Origin: Hippophae tibetana
Taxonomy: Eukaryota > Streptophyta > Magnoliopsida > Rosales > Elaeagnaceae
Reading direction: 5' to 3'
Length of the DNA stretch: 64,000 nucleotides
Assembly: GCA_037013495.1 (NCBI GenBank)
Contig: CM072808.1
Span: 46,796,068-46,860,067, forward strand
Each line of letters begins with the position of its first letter. The stretch's first letter is position 1. A model generated the notes under the pieces. That model searched no databases. It saw only the letters and a list, made by a program, of their open reading frames with translations, and was not told where the DNA came from. Below are positions 53,001 to 57,849 of the stretch, piece by piece. The position numbers and the translations under genes were made by a program.

Positions 53001-55157
53001 TTTTCCCTTGTTTTCACTTACGTGTACATAGGTTGGTATTAGAAGTTTGGTCTACATTAAGATGGCTCTAGTTAAAATAATGGTATTACGTCTAGTACAA
53101 TTGAATTCTACATTTTCTTTTAGCTCTTGGTCTTCTCTTGTTTGATTTCTATGGACCCAGTATCAGTTATTTCTATTGTGTGGCAGTCATTGCCGGAATT
53201 TTTTCCTGGCATATCCAAGACCAAGATCCATGCATTTATTAATCATGCCATCTACATTTCTCTAGTCGTATTTGTTTGTTTGTTATATCAATTAAAATAT
53301 TAGAGTACATGCCATGAAACATCTTTAATTATCTTTTGCCCCGTGAAAGGTGGTTATGTCAAACTCGGTAACTACATATAAATTAAAAATAAACTTTTGG
53401 TACATCTTTTGTTGTCTTGAAGTCAAAAACCTAGTTTCAATATCCGCCTCACTCTGTTCATCCTTTATTTGTAGAAATCCTCAGCTTTTTTACTACACGC
53501 TAAATAAAGGTTGAATTTAAGCATCAGTTATTATGGTTCTATGTCTGTATCGAAAGTGCATTAGAAGTTACTTTTTTGTCACAATCAAATGTGTTAAGCT
53601 TCTCATGAGTTGATATGTTTGGACACCATGTTGTAATTTAGTTTTTTGCTTTCAGATCATTCTCATTTTGAATATGTAATGCAACGGCTGCAACAAGCTG
53701 CTGCTCAAGCCAAAGAACAAAATGAGAGTGAGTCAACTGGTGTTGCAGGGGAAGAGGATATAGAAGAGATGATGCATGATGCTAATGTAAAGAACTCTAT
53801 TCTAAATCTCCTCTTTATGATGTTTCTTTTCTGAATACTATCTGCTACGTTTTTCTTGAGTTTTATATCTCATGTATAAAAGTACCTTATTTCTTGCTCA
53901 TGTTTTTAGGAAGGTGAAGGCCGTTTTTCCTACTGATAAATAATCTATCTGTAGTGGCTGTCCAATAATTGGTTTTGGATTCATTTACTAATATTATATC
54001 ATAGGTAGAGATGTAAAATTGATTGCTTCATACCATACCATTCCATTTCATATTTAATGTTTCTAATGGGTTCATAGTTTAAAGTTGTCTCGTTACATAA
54101 ATTTCATCTCACTCCATCCCATATAGATTGTAGTCCTAATGTGCCTCACTTTAAAAATAATCTCATTCTTCTTTTTTCTGTTAAAGTTTCATTTTATAGA
54201 TAACCATGTTTCATTTTTCTATCGTTTTTGTATTTTTTTCTTGTCACATTTAAGCCTATTTTGGATTCATATAGGCGGATTTTACGGAATATTTTAACTT
54301 GTACCATATCATTACCATCCTAATCCCATCAAAAAATAAGTGGGACATAGGTGACCTCCTTTCTTTCTAATTTCTTTTTTATGACCCAATGACTACTTCA
54401 TTCAAATTGTTGACGTTCATAGGCAAATCTAGGACATACAAATTAGATGACTCAATATCTCCTGTTCATTACTGTTTATTGGACAAGTGAGTGATTTCAT
54501 GATATCTTGGAATTATCTCTATGCTATTTGGGTTGAGGCTTATCGATTTGTCCTTTAGCCCAAATTTTAGAAATTATATTGCAAATTAAGAAACTCAGAT
54601 GGACATATTTTTGGCTACCCAGTCTAGTATGATTATCTTTTTTGCTATGTTTTTACCTTTTGCTTATGTTATACAGTAGAATAATTAATTTATTGGTAAT
54701 ATGAGATGAGTTCTTTCTTCATTCAATAGTTTCTCTGCATCGGTTGGGTTGTATATCTCCATTTTTTGGATTGTGTTTCCCTGGTGCTTATCTACAGTAC
54801 AAGAATGGTTTTCAATTTATGGAATGGTTTACAGCTCCTAGTCGCATAAAGCCTTTGGAAGTAGATGCACCAGAAAGCACAAGCTTGAAAATATATCATA
54901 CTTGCATGCTATAGCGTCATGTGTCCAAAATACATGTGTCCAAATCTTTCTTTTCTACTAATAAAATCAGCTTTCCCTTTTTAATTTTTTCATACAATGC
55001 TGACAATATAGTTGCATGTTCACAGCATGAAGCTACAAAATCTGAGGTAGATGAAAAAATAAAAAACGTGGAAGCAGATGTTGCTAAAGCTCAGGGTCCT
55101 TTGGAGTCTGAAGAAATTTTTGACGACCCAGATAGATGGAACAACTACAATTATTAG
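22979..55157 (+). CDS. BDP1: transcription factor TFIIIB component B'' (BDP1), 15 coding exons
   Basis: BDP1 with TBP and BRF1 forms TFIIIB, which recruits RNA polymerase III to tRNA, 5S and U6 genes in the nucleus. Exons assembled by GT-AG junctions and frame: 22979-23027, 23132-23511, 23588-23654, 23721-23866, 23962-24025, 24822-25156, 25239-25344, 25428-25774, 25891-26665, 26750-26850, 27006-27049, 28885-29074, 41400-41544, 53656-53786, 55026-55157. They sum to 3012 nt (1003 residues and TAG). The diagnostic part is the B'' SANT/Myb domain (about residues 857-905: RWSKQDTELFYE, then FGTDFSMIQQRFPGRTRRQV), followed by a basic KREEREHRLQLDEAV helix and an acidic tail ending FDDPDRWNNYNY. The N-terminal two thirds is low-complexity and repetitive. 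ATG 22979 is the first in the exon. Introns 12 and 13 exceed 12 kb. Alternative splice sites cannot be excluded. Confidence 0.92.
23132..23511 (+). CDS. BDP1: BDP1 coding exon 2 (residues 17-143)
   Basis: Acceptor TTTAG|CTG, donor GAG|GTAAAA, phase 1 in and phase 0 out. Opens with the basic module GKFQPKVKFRSKKGTSQP, then low-complexity Ser/Glu/Val-rich sequence. Confidence 0.88.
23588..23654 (+). CDS. BDP1: BDP1 coding exon 3 (residues 144-166)
   Basis: Short acidic exon (ADVAGVDVDSVIDSKPDPAI), acceptor TTTTTAG, donor AGCA|GTAAGT, phase 0 to phase 1. Confidence 0.8.
23721..23866 (+). CDS. BDP1: BDP1 coding exon 4 (residues 166-214)
   Basis: Acceptor GACAG|CTAGG; donor GTGGAG|GTTGAG. Reading past this donor meets a TGA within three codons, which supports it. 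Low-complexity sequence. Confidence 0.8.
23962..24025 (+). CDS. BDP1: BDP1 coding exon 5 (residues 215-236), second DPFDD module
   Basis: Encodes VDMIQHLDPFDDVLYESAAH and ends in phase 1 at AATG|GTAAGC, mirroring exon 1 in sequence and phase. Confidence 0.85.
24026..24821 (+). other. BDP1 intron 5, AT-rich
   Basis: 796-bp intron with very AT-rich content and no recognised insertion. Confidence 0.75.
24822..25156 (+). CDS. BDP1: BDP1 coding exon 6 (residues 236-347), second FQPK module
   Basis: After acceptor TTCCAG it encodes ACAGQRFQPKTKPQNRKGT, matching the start of exon 2, then Ser/Thr/Pro-rich low-complexity sequence. Donor GAG|GTAAAC, phase 1 in and 0 out, as in exon 2. Confidence 0.88.
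25239..25344 (+). CDS. BDP1: BDP1 coding exon 7 (residues 348-383)
   Basis: Encodes NADIFAGLESLDDFHTRSSD and ends in phase 1 at TCTG|GTATGT. It corresponds to the acidic module exons 1 and 5 but is more diverged. Confidence 0.85.
25428..25774 (+). CDS. BDP1: BDP1 coding exon 8 (residues 383-498), third FQPK module
   Basis: Opens EGRAYKFQPKPKMKNGKEK after acceptor TTTTAG, phase 1 in and 0 out as in exons 2 and 6. Donor GTG|GTTAGT. Confidence 0.88.
25891..26665 (+). CDS. BDP1: BDP1 coding exon 9 (residues 499-757), basic repeat exon
   Basis: Longest exon, 775 nt. It carries three spaced copies of a basic/Gln motif (SKQLRKQSAQQLV, SRQIRKQLVQQPL, TRHLRKRSAQQLV) and ends in a Lys-rich, nuclear-localisation-like stretch (KKKRAPRKPKKL, KKRKSA). 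Donor AGCG|GTAACT. Confidence 0.9.
26750..26850 (+). CDS. BDP1: BDP1 coding exon 10 (residues 757-790)
   Basis: Encodes a conserved-looking helix PLKVPIKDLLRLADYRKRLQ that precedes the SANT domain in plant B'' proteins. Acceptor TTTTCAG, donor CAG|GTAAAA. Confidence 0.9.
27006..27049 (+). CDS. BDP1: BDP1 coding exon 11 (residues 791-805)
   Basis: 44-nt exon encoding SKETLKSRSQLTNQ, acceptor ATGCAG, donor AAAG|GTACTT, phase 0 in and 2 out. Needed to keep exon 12 in frame. Confidence 0.82.
27611..28250. mobile_element. hAT-type MITE in BDP1 intron 11
   Basis: A 640-bp element without ORFs, bounded by inverted ends TTAGGTGTGAGCAA and the complement of TTGCACACTTCTA. A perfect 8-bp target-site duplication, ATCAAAAT, lies at 27603-27610 and 28251-28258. 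Eight-base duplications and TAGxxGTGxGCAA ends are typical of hAT-derived MITEs. The interior repeats CGGATT/GATCCGAA-type words. Confidence 0.88.
28259..28884 (+). other. BDP1 intron 11, 3' part
   Basis: AT-rich intron sequence leading to the acceptor TGTGCAG at 28884; no feature recognised. Confidence 0.7.
28885..29074 (+). CDS. BDP1: BDP1 coding exon 12 (residues 805-868), first part of SANT domain
   Basis: Encodes an acidic linker, then YVNYQSFMYKTPSTRWSKQD and ELFYE, the first helix of the B'' SANT domain. It ends in phase 0 at GAG|GTGAGC. Confidence 0.95.
29246..29393. repeat. perfect 74-bp tandem duplication in the LINE 3' region
   Basis: The 74-bp unit beginning AGTAATTCACTTACAAAAAG at 29246 is repeated from 29320 without a visible mismatch. 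The related LINE at 21904-22821 has a single copy of this segment, so the duplication arose in this copy. Confidence 0.93.
29735..30805 (-). pseudogene. LINE ORF2 C-terminal part (RT thumb side and zinc-binding tail)
   Basis: On the minus strand FGHVSGLKIN and LLGCEV blocks (about 30770-30600) match the segment after the RT catalytic region of plant LINEs. RMLTTDPSRYFSS and then CKNSEDIDHLFLHC (about 30010-29740) match the RT-associated zinc-binding domain. A 116-bp imperfect tandem duplication at about 30294-30525 (both copies include ACGCTCTCGGTGC) lies between them. Confidence 0.8.
30294..30525. repeat. 116-bp imperfect tandem duplication inside the LINE
   Basis: TTTACAAATTGACTTCC starts a unit at 30294 and again at 30410; both continue with ACGCTCTCGGTGC, CAACCCATATCTA and TATGCCATAGA. 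Copies differ by several substitutions and small indels. Confidence 0.8.
30815..31735. mobile_element. 0.92-kb TIR-like element inserted in the LINE RT domain
   Basis: Between the LINE words QFADG (right) and YTIIF (left) about 920 bp of unrelated sequence intervenes. Its ends are weak inverted repeats (GTTATTCGGACTTGG and the complement of the right end, GTTACTCCAACTCG). A diverged copy in the opposite orientation lies at 40553-41306; both share blocks such as TATATGTCATG and CGACACTAGTA. There is no ORF. The insertion boundaries are inferred from where LINE reading resumes, within about 10 bp. Confidence 0.65.
31736..32612 (-). pseudogene. LINE ORF2 reverse-transcriptase core, degenerate
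   Basis: Minus strand, right to left: ECSNDKALSPDELNFAFSHKC (about 32455-32395; two short words, ECSNDKA and NFAFSHK, are the clear matches), DFRPISLIT and ILYKIIAKVL (about 32262-32205), then WIKGCLSPMNFSIIINRR and SHLQFADG (about 31980-31740). These are the canonical plant LINE RT blocks. FADG replaces the catalytic FADD, and several stops and shifts occur, so it is non-functional. Confidence 0.85.
32608..32612. repeat. target-site duplication of copia copy 2, left
   Basis: ATTTG, repeated at 38092-38096 on the other side of the element; 5 bp is the usual copia duplication length. Confidence 0.95.
32613..32832 (-). repeat. 3' LTR of copia copy 2
   Basis: 220 bp with TG...CA ends. On the minus strand it carries a TATAAATA box that would drive transcription in the 5' copy. 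It differs from the right LTR at two positions (a C/T near 32754 and an A/T near 32807). Confidence 0.95.
32840..37240 (-). pseudogene. copia copy 2 gag-pol polyprotein with three nonsense codons
   Basis: One frame runs from the ATG at 37240-37238 to the stop at 32842-32840, broken only by TAA 36754-36752 (late gag), TGA 34291-34289 (start of RT) and TGA 33817-33815 (just before the RT YVDD box). At the last two, copy 1 has sense codons. Domains on the minus strand: gag of UBN2 type (LNGHNYLQWSQSV), CCHC knuckle CDHCRKPGHTKETC (about 36460), protease VDSGASDHMTG (about 36170-36135), GAG-pre-integrase, integrase with HTDIWGP, SDNAKEY and GVAERKNR, RT with YVDD (about 33798-33787), and RNase H. 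One zinc-region Cys is Tyr here (YEVC for CEVC of copy 1), which should harm the integrase zinc finger. Confidence 0.95.
37311..37364. repeat. 20-bp tandem repeat in the copia leader
   Basis: GACCGGGTCGGGTATGGTTT (37311) is followed by a copy with one change and then a partial third copy. The GC-rich unit lies between the microsatellite-like tract and the gag start. Confidence 0.9.
37500..37858. repeat. short-unit tandem repeat tract in the copia 5' leader
   Basis: About 350 bp built from variants of GGATTTCT, GGATTTTT and GCTTTCT (purine-rich on the element's sense strand). It lies between the primer-binding site and gag. The long frames through it in both directions (Lys/Asn/Pro/Glu-rich on the minus strand, Phe/Leu/Ser-rich on the plus strand) are consequences of the repeat and are not called as genes. 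Confidence 0.92.
37860..37871 (-). promoter_or_regulatory. copia primer-binding site (initiator tRNA-Met)
   Basis: On the minus strand TGGTATCAGAGC directly follows the 5' LTR. This is the standard complement to the 3' end of plant tRNA-iMet used by copia elements to prime minus-strand DNA synthesis. Confidence 0.96.
37872..38091 (-). repeat. 5' LTR of copia copy 2
   Basis: 220 bp with TG...CA ends, followed on the plus strand by the target duplication ATTTG at 38092-38096. Confidence 0.95.
38097..39350 (-). pseudogene. LINE upstream part (endonuclease C-terminus, possible ORF1 remnant), degenerate
   Basis: Minus-strand reading gives VISDHCSVLF at 38574-38545 and, upstream, a FTWNFRSNPICGK-like block near 38690-38640; both are characteristic of the C-terminal half of plant LINE endonucleases. 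From 38990 to 39300 a frame with KWFADCLKEVYALKDFSRFF could be ORF1-derived, but I cannot confirm this. Many stops and shifts. Confidence 0.55.
39600..40015. repeat. degenerate tandem repeats, G-rich
   Basis: Two clear units share GGCAAGGTGGGT, GGAAAAGGAACAGGAAAG-like and CTAGGCTAAG words (about 39783-39830 and 39949-39990). GGGTGGAAGTGG/GGGTGGAGGTGG words recur at about 39652, 39838 and 39989. The spacing of about 165 bp suggests repeat monomers, possibly the 5' UTR of the adjacent LINE. Confidence 0.6.
40016..40552. other. intron 12 sequence, nothing recognised
   Basis: No coding remnant, RNA gene or clear repeat boundary seen; the 5' edge of the LINE may lie in this stretch. Confidence 0.5.
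40553..41306. mobile_element. 0.75-kb TIR-like element, inverted relative of 30815-31735
   Basis: The reverse complement shares ordered blocks with the element inside the LINE: the start GTTATTCGGACTCGGATAC, then GTCCAATTTTTAG, TATATGTCATG, and near the other end CGACACTAGTACGGCAGG. No ORF. The two copies are in opposite orientations, about 8.8 kb apart, in one intron. Confidence 0.65.
41400..41544 (+). CDS. BDP1: BDP1 coding exon 13 (residues 869-917), rest of SANT domain
   Basis: After acceptor TTTTAG it encodes AVRQFGTDFSMIQQRFPGRT and RRQVMLKFKREEREHRLQLD, i.e. helices 2 and 3 of the SANT domain and the basic extension. Donor AAAG|GTAAAA, phase 0 in and 1 out. This is the best-conserved part of B''. 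Confidence 0.96.
41694..43286 (-). repeat. 3' LTR of the Athila-like element
   Basis: Aligns with 48812-50383 with many substitutions and indels. Shared anchors: AAAAACTTGATGGTCAAATT at the left edge, CTTCACAATATC in the middle and TTTTTAAGCACTTATCA at the right edge. A stretch of about 50 bp near 41730-41780 has no counterpart in the other copy. A cluster of GGCATGC-type words lies at about 42880-42990. Confidence 0.85.
43287..45479. other. Athila-like element interior, 3' part without coding remnant
   Basis: AT-rich, with no recognisable protein domain on either strand. Confidence 0.55.
45480..46260 (-). pseudogene. putative plant transposon protein domain, degenerate
   Basis: A minus-strand frame, interrupted by a few stops, reads AEVAEWSYANGKSRGFEAKY, then SRLMPTTH, REHIILLYVITSHMSMDVG and FPxIVIASCIKAGV, preceded by a VQEFYANLP block. 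This order (EFYANL, then RLxPTTH, LLYxI..G, and FPxLIxxLCxxAGV) is that of the putative plant transposon protein domain commonly carried by Athila-type elements after pol (family name from memory). Stops replace residues in at least three places. Its biochemical role is unknown. Confidence 0.75.
46261..47389. other. Athila-like element interior between the domain and gag
   Basis: The place where pol would be expected contains no RT, protease or integrase signature. At about 46820-46845 a TGTCGCGGCATGAG word resembles the GGCATGC cluster of the LTR, which might mark a rearranged LTR piece. Confidence 0.5.
47390..48140 (-). pseudogene. Athila/Ty3-type gag remnant
   Basis: Minus-strand pieces in different frames match gag of Athila-type elements in order: CTLKDRAKACMISLHPNSLI with TWEDVYNKFMEKFYS (about 48035-47905), then the EKTVLETYNLFEILGTNSQQ block (about 47740-47680) and QLTQLTKQIAFLT (about 47605-47565). 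Frameshifts separate them. Gag would form the particle; no retroviral-type cysteine knuckle was seen. Confidence 0.78.
48141..48797. other. leader region of the Athila-like element
   Basis: AT-rich, no coding remnant; it ends at the primer-binding site. Confidence 0.5.
48798..48813 (-). promoter_or_regulatory. decayed primer-binding site of the Athila-like element
   Basis: The minus strand reads TGGCGTTGTTATCGGGA immediately inside the right LTR, resembling the TGGCGCCGTTGCCGGGGA site typical of Athila-type elements, with a few transitions. Confidence 0.75.
48812..50383 (-). repeat. 5' LTR of the Athila-like element
   Basis: Direct partner of 41694-43286, ending TTTTTAAGCACTTATCA on the plus strand. 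The GGCATGC-type words of the other LTR are partly eroded here (about 50090-50215). Confidence 0.85.
50384..52395 (+). other. BDP1 intron 13, right part
   Basis: No exon seen. ATTGGTATCAAAGTT on the minus strand at about 51940-51954 looks like a copia-type primer-binding site, hinting at another old LTR element, but I could not pair LTRs. Confidence 0.5.
52396..52703. repeat. foldback (inverted) repeat, arms of about 115 bp
   Basis: The left arm (about 52396-52512) and right arm (about 52581-52703) are imperfect reverse complements. Shared words include AAAAAAAAGAAAATGATAG, TATTGAAAA and CTTCTTAAAT, separated by about 68 bp. There is no ORF. Compatible with a foldback MITE; no target duplication confirmed. 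Confidence 0.75.
52650..53090. repeat. degenerate dispersed repeats next to the foldback
   Basis: TTTAAGAATCTATCATTTTC at about 52661 recurs at about 52982, each followed about 50 bp later by a TTGGTxTTAGAxTC-like word. A third, weaker copy lies near 52790-52860. Confidence 0.6.
53091..53655 (+). other. BDP1 intron 13, 3' end
   Basis: Intron-like sequence to the acceptor GCTTTCAG at 53655; nothing else recognised. Confidence 0.7.
53656..53786 (+). CDS. BDP1: BDP1 coding exon 14 (residues 917-960)
   Basis: Encodes DHSHFEYVMQRLQQAAAQAK, then an acidic Glu-rich stretch. Continues the basic helix after SANT (the DHSHFE word is typical of plant B''). Donor AAT|GTAAAG, phase 1 in and 0 out. Confidence 0.93.
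53787..55025 (+). other. BDP1 intron 14
   Basis: 1239-bp intron with no insertion that I could identify; T-rich. Confidence 0.8.
55026..55157 (+). CDS. BDP1: BDP1 coding exon 15 (residues 961-1003, stop)
   Basis: After acceptor TTCACAG it encodes HEATKSEVDEKIKNVEADVA and an acidic C-terminus FDDPDRWNNYNY, ending TAG at 55155-55157. Confidence 0.92.
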   Translation, partial: HEATKSEVDEKIKNVEADVAKAQGPLESEEIFDDPDRWNNYNY

Positions 55158-55760
55158 AAGGATCAAAACATACTAGATATGGTACTTTTTTCTTACCCCA
55201 TCTTTAAATGTATTTGCTAGCGTGAATTATGTAACTTGATTTTGCTTATCTTTGGAGCTCTTCATTTATTGTCATTCGACATTGTTTAACTCTGTTGATG
55301 GTTGAAGAGGATGGCTGACTGATGCCATGTAATATTTTGATATGCATCAAGGGAATTCTAATCCTGGTCTCTTCATCCAGTCTGTTCCTTTGGCCATTTC
55401 GGACCTCTTATTTATGTAAGTTCGGATGGGACAATTTTTATTTTTTTGGTAACGTGGGTGGAGAAAAAGAAGAGATTGTTTCTTATAGTAGAGGTACAAT
55501 TTTATTTAATTTCGGCGAAATACAGAACTTGCTTTTAAAAAGTGCACTTCATTTCACTTGTTATGAAATGAGGCAAATCAGGTCCCTTTGTGTTGCAAGA
55601 CACTTTTTATTATGGTTGGTGAATGTTTAATGCAATTCCTTATAGTAAAATATTCATTTTAAAAAACTTCAATTGCGTTACAAAAAGGTTCAACTGCGTC
55701 CAATTATTATAAAATTACAAATAAATTTTAAGCTTTTGTTGATTCAATAAACTAAATAAC
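55158..55760 (+). terminator. BDP1: BDP1 3' UTR and probable polyadenylation region
   Basis: Follows the stop codon; U-rich tracts are frequent, and a canonical AATAAA lies at 55746-55751. The true cleavage site may be earlier, and plants often lack a strict signal, so the end is approximate. Confidence 0.4.
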
Positions 55761-57849
55761 GCTGTTTGAGTTAGTAGAATTATATTAAGTTTATTGAATT
55801 GCATTGAATTGGAAAGATTACGTTAATAGACGATTGAAAAGGTTGGATTTCTATGTTCATTTAGACTTTAGTAAACAAAAGGAGTTAGATGCTCATCTGA
55901 AATAATGAGGAGAGAAAACCGCCCCTTTTGAGAACAATAAAAGAACTTATCCAATTGGTATTGAGATTTTTTTCTTTTTTGCTACAATAAATAATAGAAA
56001 AAATTTATTGTACGAAGGCTAGCAAAGATTGGATAGGAATGTTGCTAACTAACATTGTATGTCTAGACCAAATAATCAAGTCGTGAGCATGCACGTAGAA
56101 TTATTGAGGGATCCATCTCATTGATAGCCTAAAAAATTCACTGAGCAACGAATCCCAATTCTCTTTTGTGTTATGTTCATCAAGCATCAAAGATTATATA
56201 AATTAATATAGATTATAATCCCAAATCAAATTATTATAAAAACCATAACTACATATCTGTAGGCCAAATTACAAAAAAAAAATGAGAATACTTTTTCAGT
56301 GTTAAATCTTCAAGAAGGTTGAGTTTTTTTTTAAAATTTTGAACCGTAAAAAAAGCATAGAATAAAAATATCATTTTTAATTTGTATACGAGAAAAAACT
56401 TATCAAATATATATCGGAATATGTTTAACATCATCCAAAAGTATATTTACATGAAGAAATTATCAAATCACATATTAAGTGGTGTGATATTTATTTAAAA
56501 TAAACAAATAAATAACGATTTGTTTATTTCCTCCTAGTAGAAAGGAGAAATAAGAAATAAGAAAAAGAAACTGACGGTTAGATATTGTTTTTAAAACACA
56601 AAAAAATAACTAAAATACCTTTCCTTCCTATGATCCCGATTACTAACATGTTGGATGGATAATGATTGTCTTTGTTGAAAAAAAGATGAAATTTATTAAA
56701 AAATAGATGTTGGGAAATGTGCATCAACAGTCTTCAAGTTCAAAACTTTTACATCATTCATAAAAAAATAAAAAGACAGTAAACATGTATATACTTTTTA
56801 AAAAAAAAATCTGAAAACCATTACCACATCAGGCATCGATTGGTAGAGTCAAAAGTGAAACACTAAGTTTCAGCCTATATAAAGAGAGTGAAATCCGGTC
56901 CAACTTTGTTTTTTGTTTTTTCTTTCTTATTTTAAGAAAAAAGAAGGGACAGCAATATAGTGGATCGGAATTCGGATCCCTTATTCCAAAAGTGTTTTGT
57001 CCAACTTTAGTCCGGTCACTCCCCTCTTGTTTCCCCATTTTTTTTCCTCTTCTTTGTTTCTTTCTTCCTTTAAAACAAAAATCTCAATGTTAAAAATACA
57101 ACAATAATATTATTTGTTTACAGGCTCATTAATACACGTTTTAAAAACTAAAATATCACAAATCACACACAACTTTAAATATAAATCCATTTGGATTAAT
57201 ATTAAATTATTATAAACTTCTTCATCTTATTTATTTTTAAATATCTCTCACAAATTATGATTACTTGAATAAATTTATCAATACACTTCATATTAAACAA
57301 AATATATTTATCTTGATAAATTTTTGCTTATCTAAAGATTATGGAAATATACTATCACTTGTTTATAAAAAGGAACCAAATTCAATAAACTAAGGTAAAA
57401 AAATACACTAAATTTGATTTTTATAGAATCAAATATGACAAAGAATCGGGTTAGAATAGGGTTCCTCAAAGAACACCTCCTACTCCTTTACCTAATTCAA
57501 CCATGAAAATAGAATTATAAACTATAAAAGAGGAAGTAAAAGATCTATGAAAAAATAAAAATAAAATGTGTGGAGGCTCTAAAGCAAATTAGGTACTCTA
57601 GAGGTACCAAGTTTAAAAAATGATACCCCTTTCCCTTTAAAGAACCCTCGTAAATGAATAATAGAGGTATCATGTGTTTTAATTATTGGATCCTTAACTC
57701 AACATCATACTTATGTGTGAATAATTATATGTTGTAGATTATCATATAAGGTTAAGTTCATTTAAAAGTGATATATTAAGGTTTAAGTAATTTAGACTTT
57801 AATATATCTAATATGATATGAGTCTTTAGTGTGTAGATAACTAAAGTTA
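55761..57849. other. AT-rich intergenic sequence, nothing recognised
   Basis: A 69-codon minus-strand frame at 56829-57038 has no recognisable features and is not called. No RNA gene or defined repeat was seen. Confidence 0.6.

Noticed and set aside
56829..57038. 69-codon minus-strand ORF downstream of BDP1
   Set aside because: Low complexity with no family resemblance or gene context.
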